Positions 34,035 to 45,399 of a stretch of 64,000 nt of DNA are shown here, piece by piece. Origin of the DNA: Forficula auricularia. Lineage: Eukaryota > Arthropoda > Insecta > Dermaptera > Forficulidae. The stretch's first letter is position 1. Each line of letters starts with the position of its first letter. The stretch spans positions 682,001 to 746,000 of the forward strand of contig JALMQS010000621.1 in assembly GCA_024734495.1 (NCBI GenBank). The letters run 5' to 3'. Under the pieces are notes generated by a model. It did no database searches, was not told the origin of the DNA, and worked only from the letters and a program-made list of their open reading frames with translations. The position numbers and the translations under genes were made by a program.

Positions 34035-34490
34035 AAATCTTATACCACCAAATACACTTCTGTGAAAAAACAGATCATATCGAAAAACTAGTGAAATCTA
34101 AGGCGTACCCAAGTTAAATTAGCAAAGAATTGAGTCGAGAAAATAGTACTTTCAATTAAAACCTATTCTTTCAATTTTAAAAGAGGATATATCGTAGATT
34201 TATGGATTATATATTTTTAATTTAAATTATTTTCCTGAAACTTGGCTGGTAACGTTTTTGATTAATTTATCCCAATGGCACAATGCGTAACCGTAAGATT
34301 TCAACGAAATAATTTAAATTAAAAATATATAATCTATAAATCTAGATCGGCATTTAAAATGGAAAGAATGCATCTTAATTGAAAGTACTATTTTTTCCTG
34401 GCAAATTTATCTTGGTTGCCCTTTATATTTCACTTCTTTTTGGAACTTAACCTGTCTTTTCACAGAAGTATTTTGGGTGGGATTTCTCTT
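34035..34490. mobile_element. Long inverted-repeat MITE (about 455 bp)
   Basis: The two halves are diverged reverse complements over about 200 bp each: left ACACTTCTGTGAAAAAACAG and AATAGTACTTTCAATTAAAA pair with right CTTTTCACAGAAGTATTTTG and TTAATTGAAAGTACTATTTT. The open frame at 34416-34640 is a product of the right arm. No transposase and no clear target duplication. Confidence 0.55.
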
Positions 34491-34670
34491 CTTTTTGTAT
34501 GTAATTATATTTTTAACTTTATTAATGACATAAATTCTATCAATAAGCCAAATTTTAGCATCCTAAGGCCATTGGATATATTATATGGTATTATAGTCAA
34601 ATTTACACTACATTCTTCACCTATCCATTTTAGGGACTGAAAGAGGAAGTAGTCTAGCTGAATTAATATT

Positions 34671-34903
34671 TTTTTTTTTTAAATTTAATGTCACCGGGAA
34701 CAAAGCCCATTTAGATTGCTATCTAAATGGGCTTTGTTAAGTAGAGTGTTAGTAGGGTTAGTGAGGGAGCCGAGTTTTCAGCCGCTAGAAATTTTTATTT
34801 GCCAGCCAGGATTGAACCCCGGACCTCCACTCCAACATCGTCATAATCGATCGATGCCCAAGCTGAGGTCAGCGCGTTAGCTGATTGAGTTACCCGACTC
34901 CCC
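34671..34903 (-). mobile_element. tRNA-derived SINE, family A, copy 2
   Basis: On the minus strand it starts TGGGGAGTCGGGTAACTC, has AGCTAACGCGCTGACC in the box A region and the box B GGGGTTCAATCCTGGCTGG, then the family body, and ends in an A tail (T run 34671-34680). ATTAATA flanks both sides (34662 and 34904). Confidence 0.85.
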
Positions 34904-34979
34904 ATTAATAATTTTAAATGATAAATATTTACTTTAATCTGATATTAATTTCGATTTACTATTTTCTTACCTTCAAATC

Positions 34980-35560
34980 AAAAGGCCATTTTAGAATAAT
35001 AGAAATTAATAAATTAATCTCTACTAGTATGAAGCAGGTTTAGACTTGTATTTGGCATCTTAGGAATACACATTAGCTCTAAAGAAAGCAAGATCATTTT
35101 ATCCTGCGCCCTTTTAAGTAATTTTCTATTCCATTGAAAGAATCGCTCACCCGCACATTTATTAAATAACAAAAAAAATTGAAGACTTATTTTTTGTTAT
35201 AGAGTAATTAATAATAAAATTTAAAAAATAAATTGTTCATTTATGTCTATTTTGAAAATACATCGCCTTAAAATATGAATAAAATCATTCCAAAAATGAT
35301 GATTCTGCATTTTTGAACCAGAAGAGCTAAAGCTAGAAAGCCTAAAATCTTATAAATTCTCCTCGTTGAAAATACAAACACTTTAGCACAAGAAGCAACT
35401 TTCTATTATACTGGGTTCAGACACAATGAACATAGAGAATGAAAAATTGTTTAAAATGATTTTTCTCCACGTTCCAGACATCTTCCAACACAATGAGTCA
35501 AAAAATTCAAAATCTTTTGCGCAATCTAAGGAACTAGGCTCGCCCATATAGATTAATTTT
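34980..35560. repeat. Dispersed repeat family (unclassified), copy
   Basis: Shares ordered blocks with 2430-3160 (AATAATAGAAATTAA, ACTTGTATTTGGCA, AGAATCGCTCACCC). The segment from 35348 onward is duplicated on the far side of the LINE at 36283-42120. Confidence 0.5.
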
Positions 35561-36282
35561 TGTCTAATTTATAAAAAAATTAATTATTAATTTTTAGTAC
35601 CGAAGTAATACAAAATATGTGAAAATATAATATTTTAAATTTACAGACTTTTTTTACAAAAATGGAATAAAAAAGCCTCCCTATTTTATAACCGTAAATA
35701 ACCCTCTTTATGAATAATTTATTGGATTATTATTATTCAAAAGTTTAATGTAAACAAATATTAAGTATTCATTGGTACATAATTTATGATTATTAAAATA
35801 AGTTACTTTTCTTTTGCCTTTTTTAACATAATTAAAAACATTTCCTATGATCTATGCAAATCCAAAACGATAGAGACTCAACTGCGAATGAAAATAGCTC
35901 TGTTTTATTAATTTATACAATTTTAATGAAAAAAGTTCATAGGGTGTGTTTAATAAAAGAACATTTGGTATCACGTTTTGTGTAGAAATAATTTAAAACC
36001 TTGCGGATGGAAAATATATTACATTGACGTTTAATTTTAAAAATTCAAATTCAAAGTGGGTTGAAAAATTCTTAGATTAAAAATATCATCAAATATTAAG
36101 AGATTAAAAATGCCTCCACTTTAGCCAAGAATATTTCGTATCTGCTTAAGGTCCAGAAGGCCCGAGTTCAAACCCCAGACTCAGTGAAAATTTGACTGGC
36201 CATAATCAGACACCAATTCCAATTTACACATAATCTAGAAGCAGTATTACAGAGTACCTTGAATATTCCTGAAAATCAATTA
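35348..36282 (+). repeat. 935-bp direct repeat, left copy, flanking the LINE
   Basis: Nearly identical to 42121-43060. It starts TCTTATAAATTCTCCTCG and ends GAATATTCCTGAAAATCAAT plus TA, exactly where the LINE begins. The two copies differ by about a dozen one- or two-base indels, mostly in homopolymers, and about two substitutions. It contains a box-B-like CGAGTTCAAACCCC near 36162. It behaves as a target-site duplication of the intervening element. Confidence 0.85.
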
Positions 36283-36585
36283 TCAAACACAACATTGCGA
36301 TTTTTTCTCTCCAATTTAATTAATTTAAATTATAATATTTCTACCCAATATTAAGTTATTAATAATTAAATTTGTTCAATTGATTCTATCTTCAAGACTA
36401 CATATATTAAGGATAATTTTTCTGGCCTGTCTGAAAGGATCGCCCTATCTCAGATAAGCTACCATACTTTTCAGTTTGTTTTGTTCTATTTCTTCTTTCC
36501 TTATTTCATTTGTTTTGTTTTTTCTTTTAGACATATCAAACTTAGTATAATATTATTGTGTTATTGTTTTTTCTTTTATTAGGCT

Positions 36586-37952
36586 ATGGCCCAAGATTCT
36601 GGTGGGGTCGGAGGTATAATTTCCTCCATCTCGCCTTTTATGTTAGATGTTTCGAATGAGACCAGCTTTCCGGCATGGTTTTCAAAAAAACCTAAGACTA
36701 ATAAGCCTAATTTCTCCAAATTCGATCACCAACTTTCAGAAAAACCAGAACCAAAATTTCTATTAATTAGTCATGCTGATAGTAGCCAAAAGCTAAATAA
36801 GGTTTCTCCTTTTCTTATCAATAAAGTCATATCCGATCAGGCCACTAGTCAAGTGAAAAATATTAAAAAACTGCGTAATGGAACAATTTTAGTAGAAACA
36901 TTTGATAATAAACAAACTAGACTATTACTTAATTTAACTAATATATCAAATGAAATTCCGATAAAGGTAGAACCACATCAGAAACTAAATTCCTGTAAGG
37001 GTATTATATATTGCGAAGATCTAGTTGATATTCCTAAGGAAGTGATTATTAGCGAATTAAAAAACCAGAATGTTATTGACATTCATAAAATAAAAAAAAG
37101 AATTAACAATCAGATTTTGGAAACTCCTTACCATCATCACTTTTGGAACATCCACACTGCCACTAAAATTAAAGGTTGGTTTTTATAATCTTTCAGTTAG
37201 AAGATACATCCCTCCTCCCCTTCGTTGTTTTAGATGCCAGAGATTTTCGCACTCGGCCAGATCGTGTAAATCAGAACATGAAATATGCGGTTTCTGTGAG
37301 AGATATAGATCATAAAATTGGAACAAACAAATGTGATAGGCCTGCAAAAATGCCATAATTGTGGGGGATCACAGCCCTGCGTTTTTCGAAAAAATGTCCT
37401 CTACTTGACAAAGGAAAAGAATATTCTAGAATTGTCATCAAAACAAAATATTTCTTATTTTGCGGCCAAAAGTCAGTATGAAAAAAATGAAAAAATTAAA
37501 CATACATCGTATTCCTGCAGCGATCTCAATCTGTACCAAAAAATTGTTCATCTTGCCAGGAACTTAAAATTGAGATTTTGAGCTTAAACAAAGCAAATTG
37601 AACTTATGAAAAACCAGAGTGCAAAAGCCTCATCTCTGACAAAAATCATCTGAATTCATCCGAGAGCGCAGAAAGTGAAAATAGTTTAATTTTTTCAAGA
37701 AATACACAATCTAGTCAAATTTCTAATGAAAATATTCCATCAACATCATTTATTCAACCATCTCCTGAGCTTCCCCATAAAGTACCCAATAAAAATAAAG
37801 CAAATTCATACAGGGCAGAAACTTTCAATATTGAAGAGATTCAGTCGGTATCCGAAAATGGTTCTGAGGCAGACATGTGTTGGTCTTATGTACCAAATAA
37901 AAAAAATGGTGGCATAAAACAAAAATCACTTAAAGGAAGGAAAAAATTATAG
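36586..37952 (+). pseudogene. LINE ORF1, gag-like zinc-knuckle protein (frameshifted)
   Basis: Starts at ATG 36586 (MAQDSGGVGG) and is open for about 180 credible residues including VKNIKKLRNGTILVETFDN, a gag-type RNA-binding fold. Near 37130 the frame shifts by one base. The next frame gives VGFYNLSVRRYIPPPLRCFR, with CxxCxxxxHxxxxC zinc knuckles (CFRCQRFSHSARSC, then CGFC), before a stop at about 37313. A further shift reveals KCHNCGG. The Ser/Pro-rich end finishes at the stop at 37950-37952. The protein would bind LINE RNA; as written it is broken by small indels. Confidence 0.75.
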
Positions 37953-38070
37953 TTTTTTTAATCAATTTTGATAAAATTTATTTCCATATTTTTTATTGGA
38001 ATTTTTCTCCTTTTTAAATTTATTTGTTGTAATCATTTTTATAAAAGCTGCTTTTTTAACCTTTTCTTTT

Positions 38071-39081
38071 ATGAGTTTAAATTCTAATATTATACAATGG
38101 AATTGTAATGGATTCTTTAATCATTTCGAGGAGATTAAATTGTTATTGAAGAGATTTGATCCTGTGTGCATTTGTCTACAAGAAACACATACTATTGGAG
38201 AACAACCTGTTACCCTGAAGGGTTATAATATATATAGAAAAGATGAAGAGAGAGGCCTGAGAGCTCATGGAGGAGTTTCTATTTGTATTAGGAATAATAT
38301 AAAAATCTGAGTATGTACCTCTCTTATTTCTAATTTCCAAGTGATTGCTGTTAAAAATATTTGCATAGGGTTTCCCTTAACTATTTGGGACATTTATCTT
38401 CCCGCAAAATAATAACGTTTCTTTAGATGAAATCAACAATATTTTAAGCCAAATTAATAATCCTTTTTATTTCTGGGAGATTTTAATGCTAAAAATCCTA
38501 TTTTTGGAGGTGATATTTTAGATAGCAGAGGGAGAATGTTAGAAACATTCTTTTTGAACAATAACATTTCTTTTTTAAACGATGGGTCTTCAACTTATTT
38601 TAGTTTGGCTCATGGATCCTTTTCGACTATTGATCTTACTTTTGTTTCTCCTTCCATTAAAACTAAATTTAATTGGTATACATTTGACGATCTATGTTCA
38701 TCTGATCACCTTCCTATAATAATTTCATCTTCCCAAATAAATACTCTTTCTCAAAGATCCCATGCTAAATGGAAACTTAAGCATGCTAACTGGGATTTAT
38801 TTAATCGACTTTCAGTTTGCGAGCAAAATGTGGAAAGGAATCCGTTGGAAAAAATGAAATATATCACTGATATAATTGTTAAAGCTGCAGAAACATCTAT
38901 TCCTAAAACTACTACTATTAATAAAAGGCCGGGTGTTCCTTGGTGGAATATCGAGGTTAAGAATGTTATCAATGAAAGGAAAAAGGCCTTTCGCAAATTT
39001 AACACTTATCCAAATACTGAAAATCTTATAAATTTTAGAAAAATTAGAGCTAAAAGCAAAATTTATCATAAAAAAAAATAA
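38071..39081 (+). pseudogene. LINE ORF2 N-terminal endonuclease domain (frame-broken)
   Basis: From ATG 38071 the frame gives NIIQWNCNGFFNHFEEIKLL, ICLQETHT and GGVSICIRNN, the start of an exonuclease/endonuclease/phosphatase (APE-type) domain with the catalytic Asn and Glu. It stops at 38310. After frame changes, LGDFNAKNPIFGG (38475 region) and, in 38536-39081, STIDLTFVSPS and CSSDHLPI supply the remaining catalytic Asp/Asn and the terminal His. The domain nicks the target DNA. A TAA at 39079-39081 separates it from the RT frame that starts at 39141. Confidence 0.8.
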
Positions 39082-39140
39082 AAAGGATAAGTTGGGAAAA
39101 TTATATTTCTACTATTACGCCCTCTACTTCAAGCAAATTT

Positions 39141-41768
39141 GTGTGGGAGAAATTAAATAAAATTCAGGGTCGATATACCCAGAATTTAAAATTTTTAAAT
39201 GTTAATAATAACATTATCTATAATCCATATGAAATTGCAAATATTTTTGCCAATCGATTTTATCAAGCTTCATCGAACCTAAATTATGACAGTGAATTTC
39301 TAGCTATTAAAAATTTGAACGAACAGATTCCTATTTCTTTTCATTCGGATAATGATGAACCCTATAATAGTCCGTTTACCTTTAGTGAATTTGAATATGC
39401 TTTGAAGAAGTCTAAAAGTAACTCACCTGGTTCCGATGGAATTCATTTAGAGATGATTAAACATTTAAATTTAAATACAAAAACTTTTTTGTTTAATACT
39501 TTAAACGAAATTTGGATTAATGATCTCTTTCCTCAATCTTGGAAGAGATCGATACTAGTTCCCATTCCAAAACGTAATAATAACCTAGACAAGGTAGAAA
39601 ATTTTCGTCCTATTTCTTTAACAAACTGTGTCTATAAAATCTTAGATAGAATGGTTAACAAAAGACTCTCTTGGATCCTTGAGTCAAGAAATTTACTTTC
39701 AAATAACCAATGTGGATTTCGGCCTAGAAGATCTTGCCTGGATCATTTAGTTAGGCTTGAAGATTACATACAATCAGCATTTATCAAGAAGGAGCATGTT
39801 ATTGCTGTCTTTTTTGATATAGAAAAAGCTTATGATAGAACTTGGAGGCATCTGATTTTAAAAAGCTTCAAAAAATGGAGGATAAAGGGTCACTTAGTGC
39901 ATTTTATAAAAAATATTTTGACTGATCGTACCTTTCAAGTACGAATTCAGAATTCATTGTCGGATGTGAAGACCCAGGAGAATGGATTGATCCAAGGAAG
40001 TCCACTTAGCTGTATGTTATTTGCCATAGCTTTTAACGGAGTTGTTTCAGAATTGGGATGTAGAATTAAGTATTCAATCTTCGCTGATGATTTGGCTTTA
40101 TATTTTAAATCTAAAAATTTATCCATTGTTCAAAATAGATTACAAACTGCAATTAATAAAATAGTTAAATGGACAAAGGAGAACGGCTTCAAGATTTCTC
40201 TTGAGAAAAGTGCTGCTATACATTTTTGTAAATTAAGGAATTGTAATGTAGACCCAGTTCTCTTTTGTGATAGTTCACCACTTGTATACAAAGAGTCTAT
40301 AAAATTTCTAGGTCTTATTTTTGATAAAAAATTAAAATGGTCAGATCATGTTTCAAATATTAAGCAAAAATGTATTAAATCAATCAATTTATTAAGAATT
40401 TTATCCAATCATACTTGGGGAGCTGATTCAACAAGTTTGCTAAGGATTTATAGAGCCCTCATCAGAAGTAAAATCGATTATGGATGTCCAGTATATGCCT
40501 CTGCAAGAGATAATATCCTAATAAAATTAAATACATTGCATAACTCATGTATTAGAATTTGCTTAGGTGCTTTTCGTACTAGCCCAATAGTTAGCTTGTT
40601 GGCTCTTGCAGGTGAGCCTCCTCTCAGAGTGAGAAGGGACATATTGTCCATTAATTACATATGCAAAATCAAATCAATTCCATCACATCCCACATTTGAT
40701 TCTGTATTCAAAAATAAATTAACTAATAAATTCCTTGCCAAGCCTAGAAGCTCAAGACCACTTTCACTCAGAATGAAAACGTATTTCGACTTATATCAAA
40801 ATTACTTCGAGAATCTGATCACTTTAATTCCATGCCCCGAGCCACCTTGGAGTCTTCCGAAACCATTTATCATTTGGGATATGTTAACATTTAAAAAGTG
40901 TGATACAAATCCAATTGTTTACCAACATCTTTTTTTAGATATTGTATCTAAATATTCTAACTTTCAAATTTCCTTTACTGACGGTTCTAAATCTGATTCC
41001 GGAGTTGGATGTGCATTCAAGATTGGACTTCTTGAAAGATATTTCAAATTATCATTTGCAAGCAGCATTTTTACAGCAGAGCTAATGGCACTCATACAAA
41101 TTTTGACAAAAATTAAATCTTTAAATGGCAGTAAATTTTTAATTTGTTCTGATTCCATGTGTGTACTTAAATCTTTGGAAAATATTTTTACCCAACATCC
41201 ACTTGTTCAAAAAATTTTAATTCTAGTAAAGAAATTACAAGATTTAAATATGGAGATCATTTTCTTCTGGATTCCATCTCATAAAAATATTTTGGGGAAC
41301 GAAATAGTAGATAGCCTTGCAAAAATGGGTGCTTTAAAACGAAATTTAGACTTCATAGTTATGAATTATTTCGACCTAAAAAATTATATAAACGGATGTA
41401 TTTTTAATAAGTGGAAAGAGGACTGGCTCAAAATTGAAAATAATCATCTAAAGAAAACGTTACCTACAATAACTAAATATAATCTGATGGCTTTACCAAG
41501 AAAACAACAAATTATATTAAATAGACTAAAGATAGGTCATTGTATCTTCTCTCATCAATATCTTTTCAACAAACAATCCCCGCCTCACTGCGTTTCTTGT
41601 AATAAGAGAATGAATGTACACCATCTTTTGATAGAGTGTCCTTTATACAATACCCTGAGAGATAGATTTAAAATTCAAGGAAATTTAAAGAATATTTTGG
41701 TAGATCCGAAAGAATTTAATAATTTATTTCTATTTTTAAAAGAAACAGGGTTTTTCTCACAAATTTAA
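39141..41768 (+). CDS. LINE ORF2: reverse transcriptase, RNase H and terminal zinc motif (875 aa open)
   Basis: One uninterrupted frame. RT palm motifs: KSNSPGSDGIHLEMI (about 93), FRPISLTNCVYKILDRM (about 155), AVFFDIEKAYDRTW (about 222), GLIQGSPLSCMLFAIAF (about 280) and the catalytic FADDLALYF (about 313). RNase H: FTDGSKSDSGVGCAF (about 611), TAELMALIQIL, ICSDSMCVL and WIPSHKNILGNEIVDSLAK (about 709), so all acidic catalytic residues are present. A terminal HCVSCNKRMNVHHLLIEC (about 814) matches the C-terminal Cys/His motif of jockey/I elements. It copies LINE RNA into DNA at the nicked target and removes the RNA strand. The upstream endonuclease belongs to the same original ORF; the ATG at 39141 is only the first after the break. 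Confidence 0.92.
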   Translation: MWEKLNKIQGRYTQNLKFLNVNNNIIYNPYEIANIFANRFYQASSNLNYDSEFLAIKNLNEQIPISFHSDNDEPYNSPFTFSEFEYALKKSKSNSPGSDGIHLEMIKHLNLNTKTFLFNTLNEIWINDLFPQSWKRSILVPIPKRNNNLDKVENFRPISLTNCVYKILDRMVNKRLSWILESRNLLSNNQCGFRPRRSCLDHLVRLEDYIQSAFIKKEHVIAVFFDIEKAYDRTWRHLILKSFKKWRIKGHLVHFIKNILTDRTFQVRIQNSLSDVKTQENGLIQGSPLSCMLFAIAFNGVVSELGCRIKYSIFADDLALYFKSKNLSIVQNRLQTAINKIVKWTKENGFKISLEKSAAIHFCKLRNCNVDPVLFCDSSPLVYKESIKFLGLIFDKKLKWSDHVSNIKQKCIKSINLLRILSNHTWGADSTSLLRIYRALIRSKIDYGCPVYASARDNILIKLNTLHNSCIRICLGAFRTSPIVSLLALAGEPPLRVRRDILSINYICKIKSIPSHPTFDSVFKNKLTNKFLAKPRSSRPLSLRMKTYFDLYQNYFENLITLIPCPEPPWSLPKPFIIWDMLTFKKCDTNPIVYQHLFLDIVSKYSNFQISFTDGSKSDSGVGCAFKIGLLERYFKLSFASSIFTAELMALIQILTKIKSLNGSKFLICSDSMCVLKSLENIFTQHPLVQKILILVKKLQDLNMEIIFFWIPSHKNILGNEIVDSLAKMGALKRNLDFIVMNYFDLKNYINGCIFNKWKEDWLKIENNHLKKTLPTITKYNLMALPRKQQIILNRLKIGHCIFSHQYLFNKQSPPHCVSCNKRMNVHHLLIECPLYNTLRDRFKIQGNLKNILVDPKEFNNLFLFLKETGFFSQI

Positions 41769-42120
41769 TATTTTATAGTTTTCGATTTATTTTTATTATT
41801 ATTCTATTTTGGTTGATTTTCTTATTACCTATATGTATTTTTTGTAGATATTTCTTGTGTGTTTTGAATATGGTATATGATTTGTCGGAGGTTTTGTTTT
41901 TTCTGTTGTTCTCTGTTTGCTATATTGTTGATTTTGATTTTTTGTTGTTGTTTTCTTTGACTTTGGTTTTTGTTTTGCTCCTCTGTTTTTTCTTCATTTC
42001 TTAATGCATAGAAGAGTGAAGATGGAATTGAAGAAAGAAAAAGAAGTCAGGAACTCGGTGGCACTAATGACCTTAGTAGTTGATATGCCATGTATTTTGT
42101 AAAATAAATAAATAAATAAA

Positions 42121-43060
42121 TCTTATAAATTCTCCTCGTTGAAAATACAAACACTTTAGCACAAGAAGCAACTTTCTATTATACTGGGTTCTAGACACAA
42201 TGAACATAGAGAATGAAAAATTGTTTAAAATGATTTTTCTCCACGTTCCAGACATCTTCCAACACAATGAGTCAAAAAATTCAAAATCTTTGCGCAATCT
42301 AAGGAACTAGGCTCGCCCATATAGATTAATTTTTGTCTAATTTATAAAAAAATTAATTATTAATTTTTAGTACCGAAGTAATACAAAATATGTGAAAATA
42401 TAATATTTTAAATTTACAGACTTTTTTTTACAAAAATGGAATAAAAAAGCCTCCCTATTTTATAACCGCAAATAACCCTCTTTATGAATAATTTATTGGA
42501 TTATTATTATTCAAAAGTTTAATGTAAACAAATATTAAGTATTCATTGGTACATAATTTATGATATTAAAATAAGTTACTTTTCTTTTGCCTTTTTTAAC
42601 ATAATTAAAAACATTTCCTATGATCTATGCAAATCCAAAACGATAGAGACTCAACTGCGAATGAAAATAGCTCTGTTTTATTAATTTATACAATTTTAAT
42701 GAAAAAAAGTTCATAGGGTGTGTTTAATAAAAGAACATTTGGTATCACGTTTTGTGTAGAAATAATTTAAAACCTTGCGGATGGAAAATATATTTACATT
42801 GACGTTTAATTTTAAAAAAATTCAAATTCAAAGTGGGTTGAAAAATTCTTAGATTAAAAATATCATCAAATATTAAGAGATTAAAAAATGCCTCCACTTT
42901 AGCCAAGAATATTTCGTATCTGCTTAAGGTCCAGAAGGCCCGAGTTCAAACCCCAGACTCAGTGAAAATTTGATCTGGCCATAATCAGACACCAATTCCA
43001 ATTTACACATAATCTAGAAGCAGTATTACTGAGTACCTTGAATATTCTGAAAATCAATTA
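42121..43060 (+). repeat. Direct repeat, right copy, flanking the LINE
   Basis: Begins immediately after the (AAAT)n tail with TCTTATAAATTCTCCTCG and ends AAAATCAATTA at 43060, after which it departs from the left copy (which runs into the LINE). See 35348-36282. Confidence 0.85.
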
Positions 43061-44817
43061 AATTAAATATACCAAAAATTACTATATGCTTATACAAGTG
43101 TTTTTTTTTTAAAGATTGTTTTTTTCGATTAGTTTACTTATTTATTTAGAGCAAAACGCATTAACAAATCTTAAAAAAATCATGCTTTTTCTGAAAATTA
43201 ATAAGTATATTCAACTCTAATAATATAAAATTCTGGCGTTTGATAAATGAAAAATATAGTAGTACTTATAATCATAAAAATATAAGACGAGCTGAGGAGA
43301 ATCCACAATTCCCGCCATCAAATACCAGAGATGGTTTCTTATCTTATTTTCACAATAATTATATAAATCTATGCTTAGTTGACTACATTATTTGAACACA
43401 TTGAATTTTTTCTTTTAATGATATTGATGTGAGAAGTAGTAGTAGTAAAAGGTGGATCCCTTAAAGGCCTGGAATGACTCCACCGTCCTGAAAAGAAAAA
43501 GATGAAGTGGAAGTTTATGTATTATGCATTGATTTTAGTTGATCGAAATTTGAACTTTTTCTATGAGTATCGAAATTTTGTATTTTGCAAAGACACTTTT
43601 GGCTAATTTGTTGAGAGGGGTAGGCTAAACTCCATTTCATGTGCCAAGTTGTTGCATTTTTTTCAAGTTTTAATAGGATTCAAGTGAAATGTTTTTCACT
43701 ACATAAATCCCACAATTGAAAAAATATAAATTTTTTTCTACAACAGCGTGAGTTTTATGTTCAAATGTCAAGAATAAATTTATATGTTAATTTGCAAATA
43801 CTATTGCTCAAAATTCAAGATTTTATTATTTAACACCTGATGATGCAACCAGGATATCAGTCTTCTGCACTAGCTAGGCGGCGTCGACTAAAATATATAA
43901 CAAAACGGACTTAGTTTAGTAAAGTCTATTTTTGTCTAATTTGTCGCTATCAGTAAACATCAATTCTTTAAACACAATTACTAATTAGAAATTTGTTCTA
44001 CCTAAAGAGATTTTCACAAATATCTTACATCTTTAACTAAAATACATTTTTTTGTTCACTACTAAAAATAATCAACCTGTTAAAATGGTTTTTGATTTCG
44101 AGTAAAATCGATATAAATACAGTATAACTTGTAAGTTTCAAATCTGGAGTACATTGCGAGGGATAATCAAACTCATCAGGGACAATCGTTGTAAGCAAAA
44201 TAATATGAAGATAAGAATAAATAAATATTATATTTAATAGTGATTTACTATGAGTTAAGGATTCTTGGTCACTTGTTTAACATCAAAATAATATGGCTTC
44301 GTTTTCCGTTTGTTCGGAATTCCAAATAAGCCTACCAACTGCGAGTCGAAATAACATTCAGATAATACAGTTTTTTCACTTTATATCTTCCAAAATACTT
44401 GAAATATCTTCATTTTTTTTATTTTGAATTGTTAAGGAGAGAATGAGGGATATGGATTTGTTTTACATTTGAGCGTAACCCTGTTTAAAATAAACGAAAG
44501 AGAATAAATGTGAGTGTTTTTTGTACAGAGTGAGCTAGATGGAGAGAAATGCTAAATGAAAAATAATCAGATGAGTCGAAAGAGTTGGAATTATATATAT
44601 AATATAATTATATACATATATAGAGTACATTTGGTAATATTTTAAAAAACATTTATGCTGGACAATTTTCCAAGAGAGGAGTAATCTATTAATTAAAATT
44701 TTAATTAAATTAAATTCAATACAATTATAAACAAATTAATTTTAATTTATAAATTTAACTCTATAGAATAGAAAAATAATCAATCCATAATTTTAATGAA
44801 TTTAATTAAATTATTAT
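43061..44817. other. AT-rich stretch without recognisable gene
   Basis: No coding region recognised. GC-richer patches near 43260-43330 and 43440-43500 have no family resemblance that I can name. Confidence 0.45.
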
Positions 44818-45099
44818 CACAGGAATAATTTAACGGGTTATAGTGGTGTTTCACAAAGTGGAAATAAAATTAAAAAAAATTAAAAAATCTTTTTAAATTA
44901 TTTTGGAGATTTTTTTATTTATCTCTATACATATTTTCGGGCTATGAACCCTTCAGAAAATCAGTTTTCTGTTAAACCTCCTGATGAAGGGTTCATAGCC
45001 CGAAATATGTATAGAGATAAATAAAAAAATTCCGAAATAATTTAAATTTTAATTTTATTTCCAATTTGTGAAACACCACTCCGTTAAATAATTCCTGTG
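44818..45099. repeat. Long inverted repeat (Penelope-terminal type) with hammerhead-like core
   Basis: Outer ends CACAGGAATAATTTAACGG and its complement bound arms of about 130 bp. Both arms contain the GTGGTGTTTCACAAA word shared with the Penelope 3' end at 21.2 kb and with the 31.4-kb repeat. The right arm has the best-preserved hammerhead-like core in the window; the left arm has a version lacking several core bases. Confidence 0.65.
44977..45018 (+). ncRNA. Hammerhead-ribozyme-like motif
   Basis: Order seen: CCTC, core CTGATGA (44981-44987), stem II GGG...CCC, GAAA (45002-45005), a short AU segment, then GAG (45014-45016), which pairs with CTC to form stem I. Both conserved core strands match the consensus exactly. 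There is one unpaired A between CTGATGA and stem II, and stem III can be only 2 bp in cis, so activity may need dimers. Cleavage is inferred, not shown. Confidence 0.5.
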
Positions 45100-45399
45100 T
45101 TTAATATGTCACTATAAACCCACTCCGCTTTCCCTAAACTTGTATTAAATTATTATATCAAAGGTTTAACAAAATTAAAATTAGAGTAAACATTTTCAAA
45201 AAAAATAGTCAAAAATCTTTCAAGTACCAGAGTAAGGTAATAAATTTTAGTAAAAAACTAAATCAACTTGATTGAAGACGCCGTAGCATATTTAAGTTTG
45301 CTTTAGTATGAATGGATAGGCTTGATATTTTATACATTTTTGATCCAGAAGTTCCGAAGGAAGATATCACAAAATCCATACAAATGTTTGAATGTAAAA

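Larger units (their letters stand above)
36283..42120 (+). mobile_element. Nearly full-length jockey/I-type LINE (non-LTR retrotransposon)
   Basis: A 5.8-kb unit: about 300 bp of 5' UTR, a gag-like ORF1, ORF2 with apurinic-type endonuclease, RT and RNase H, a 350-bp 3' UTR and a terminal (AAAT)n tail ending at 42120. Both sides carry the same ~935-bp segment. The RT/RNase H part is a single intact frame; ORF1 and the endonuclease have frame breaks that could be simple indels. An RNase H domain together with a zinc-knuckle ORF1 suggests the I/LOA/jockey side of the LINE tree; the exact clade is not assigned. Confidence 0.9.

Noticed and set aside
34416..34640. 74-codon open frame
   Set aside because: Lies within the right arm of a long inverted repeat and its flank; no motif.
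38751..39069. Two minus-strand frames of about 85 codons
   Set aside because: Shadows of the LINE endonuclease coding strand.
41813..42004. 63-codon hydrophobic frame after the LINE RT
   Set aside because: T-rich 3' UTR of the LINE; Phe/Leu/Val-rich by composition.
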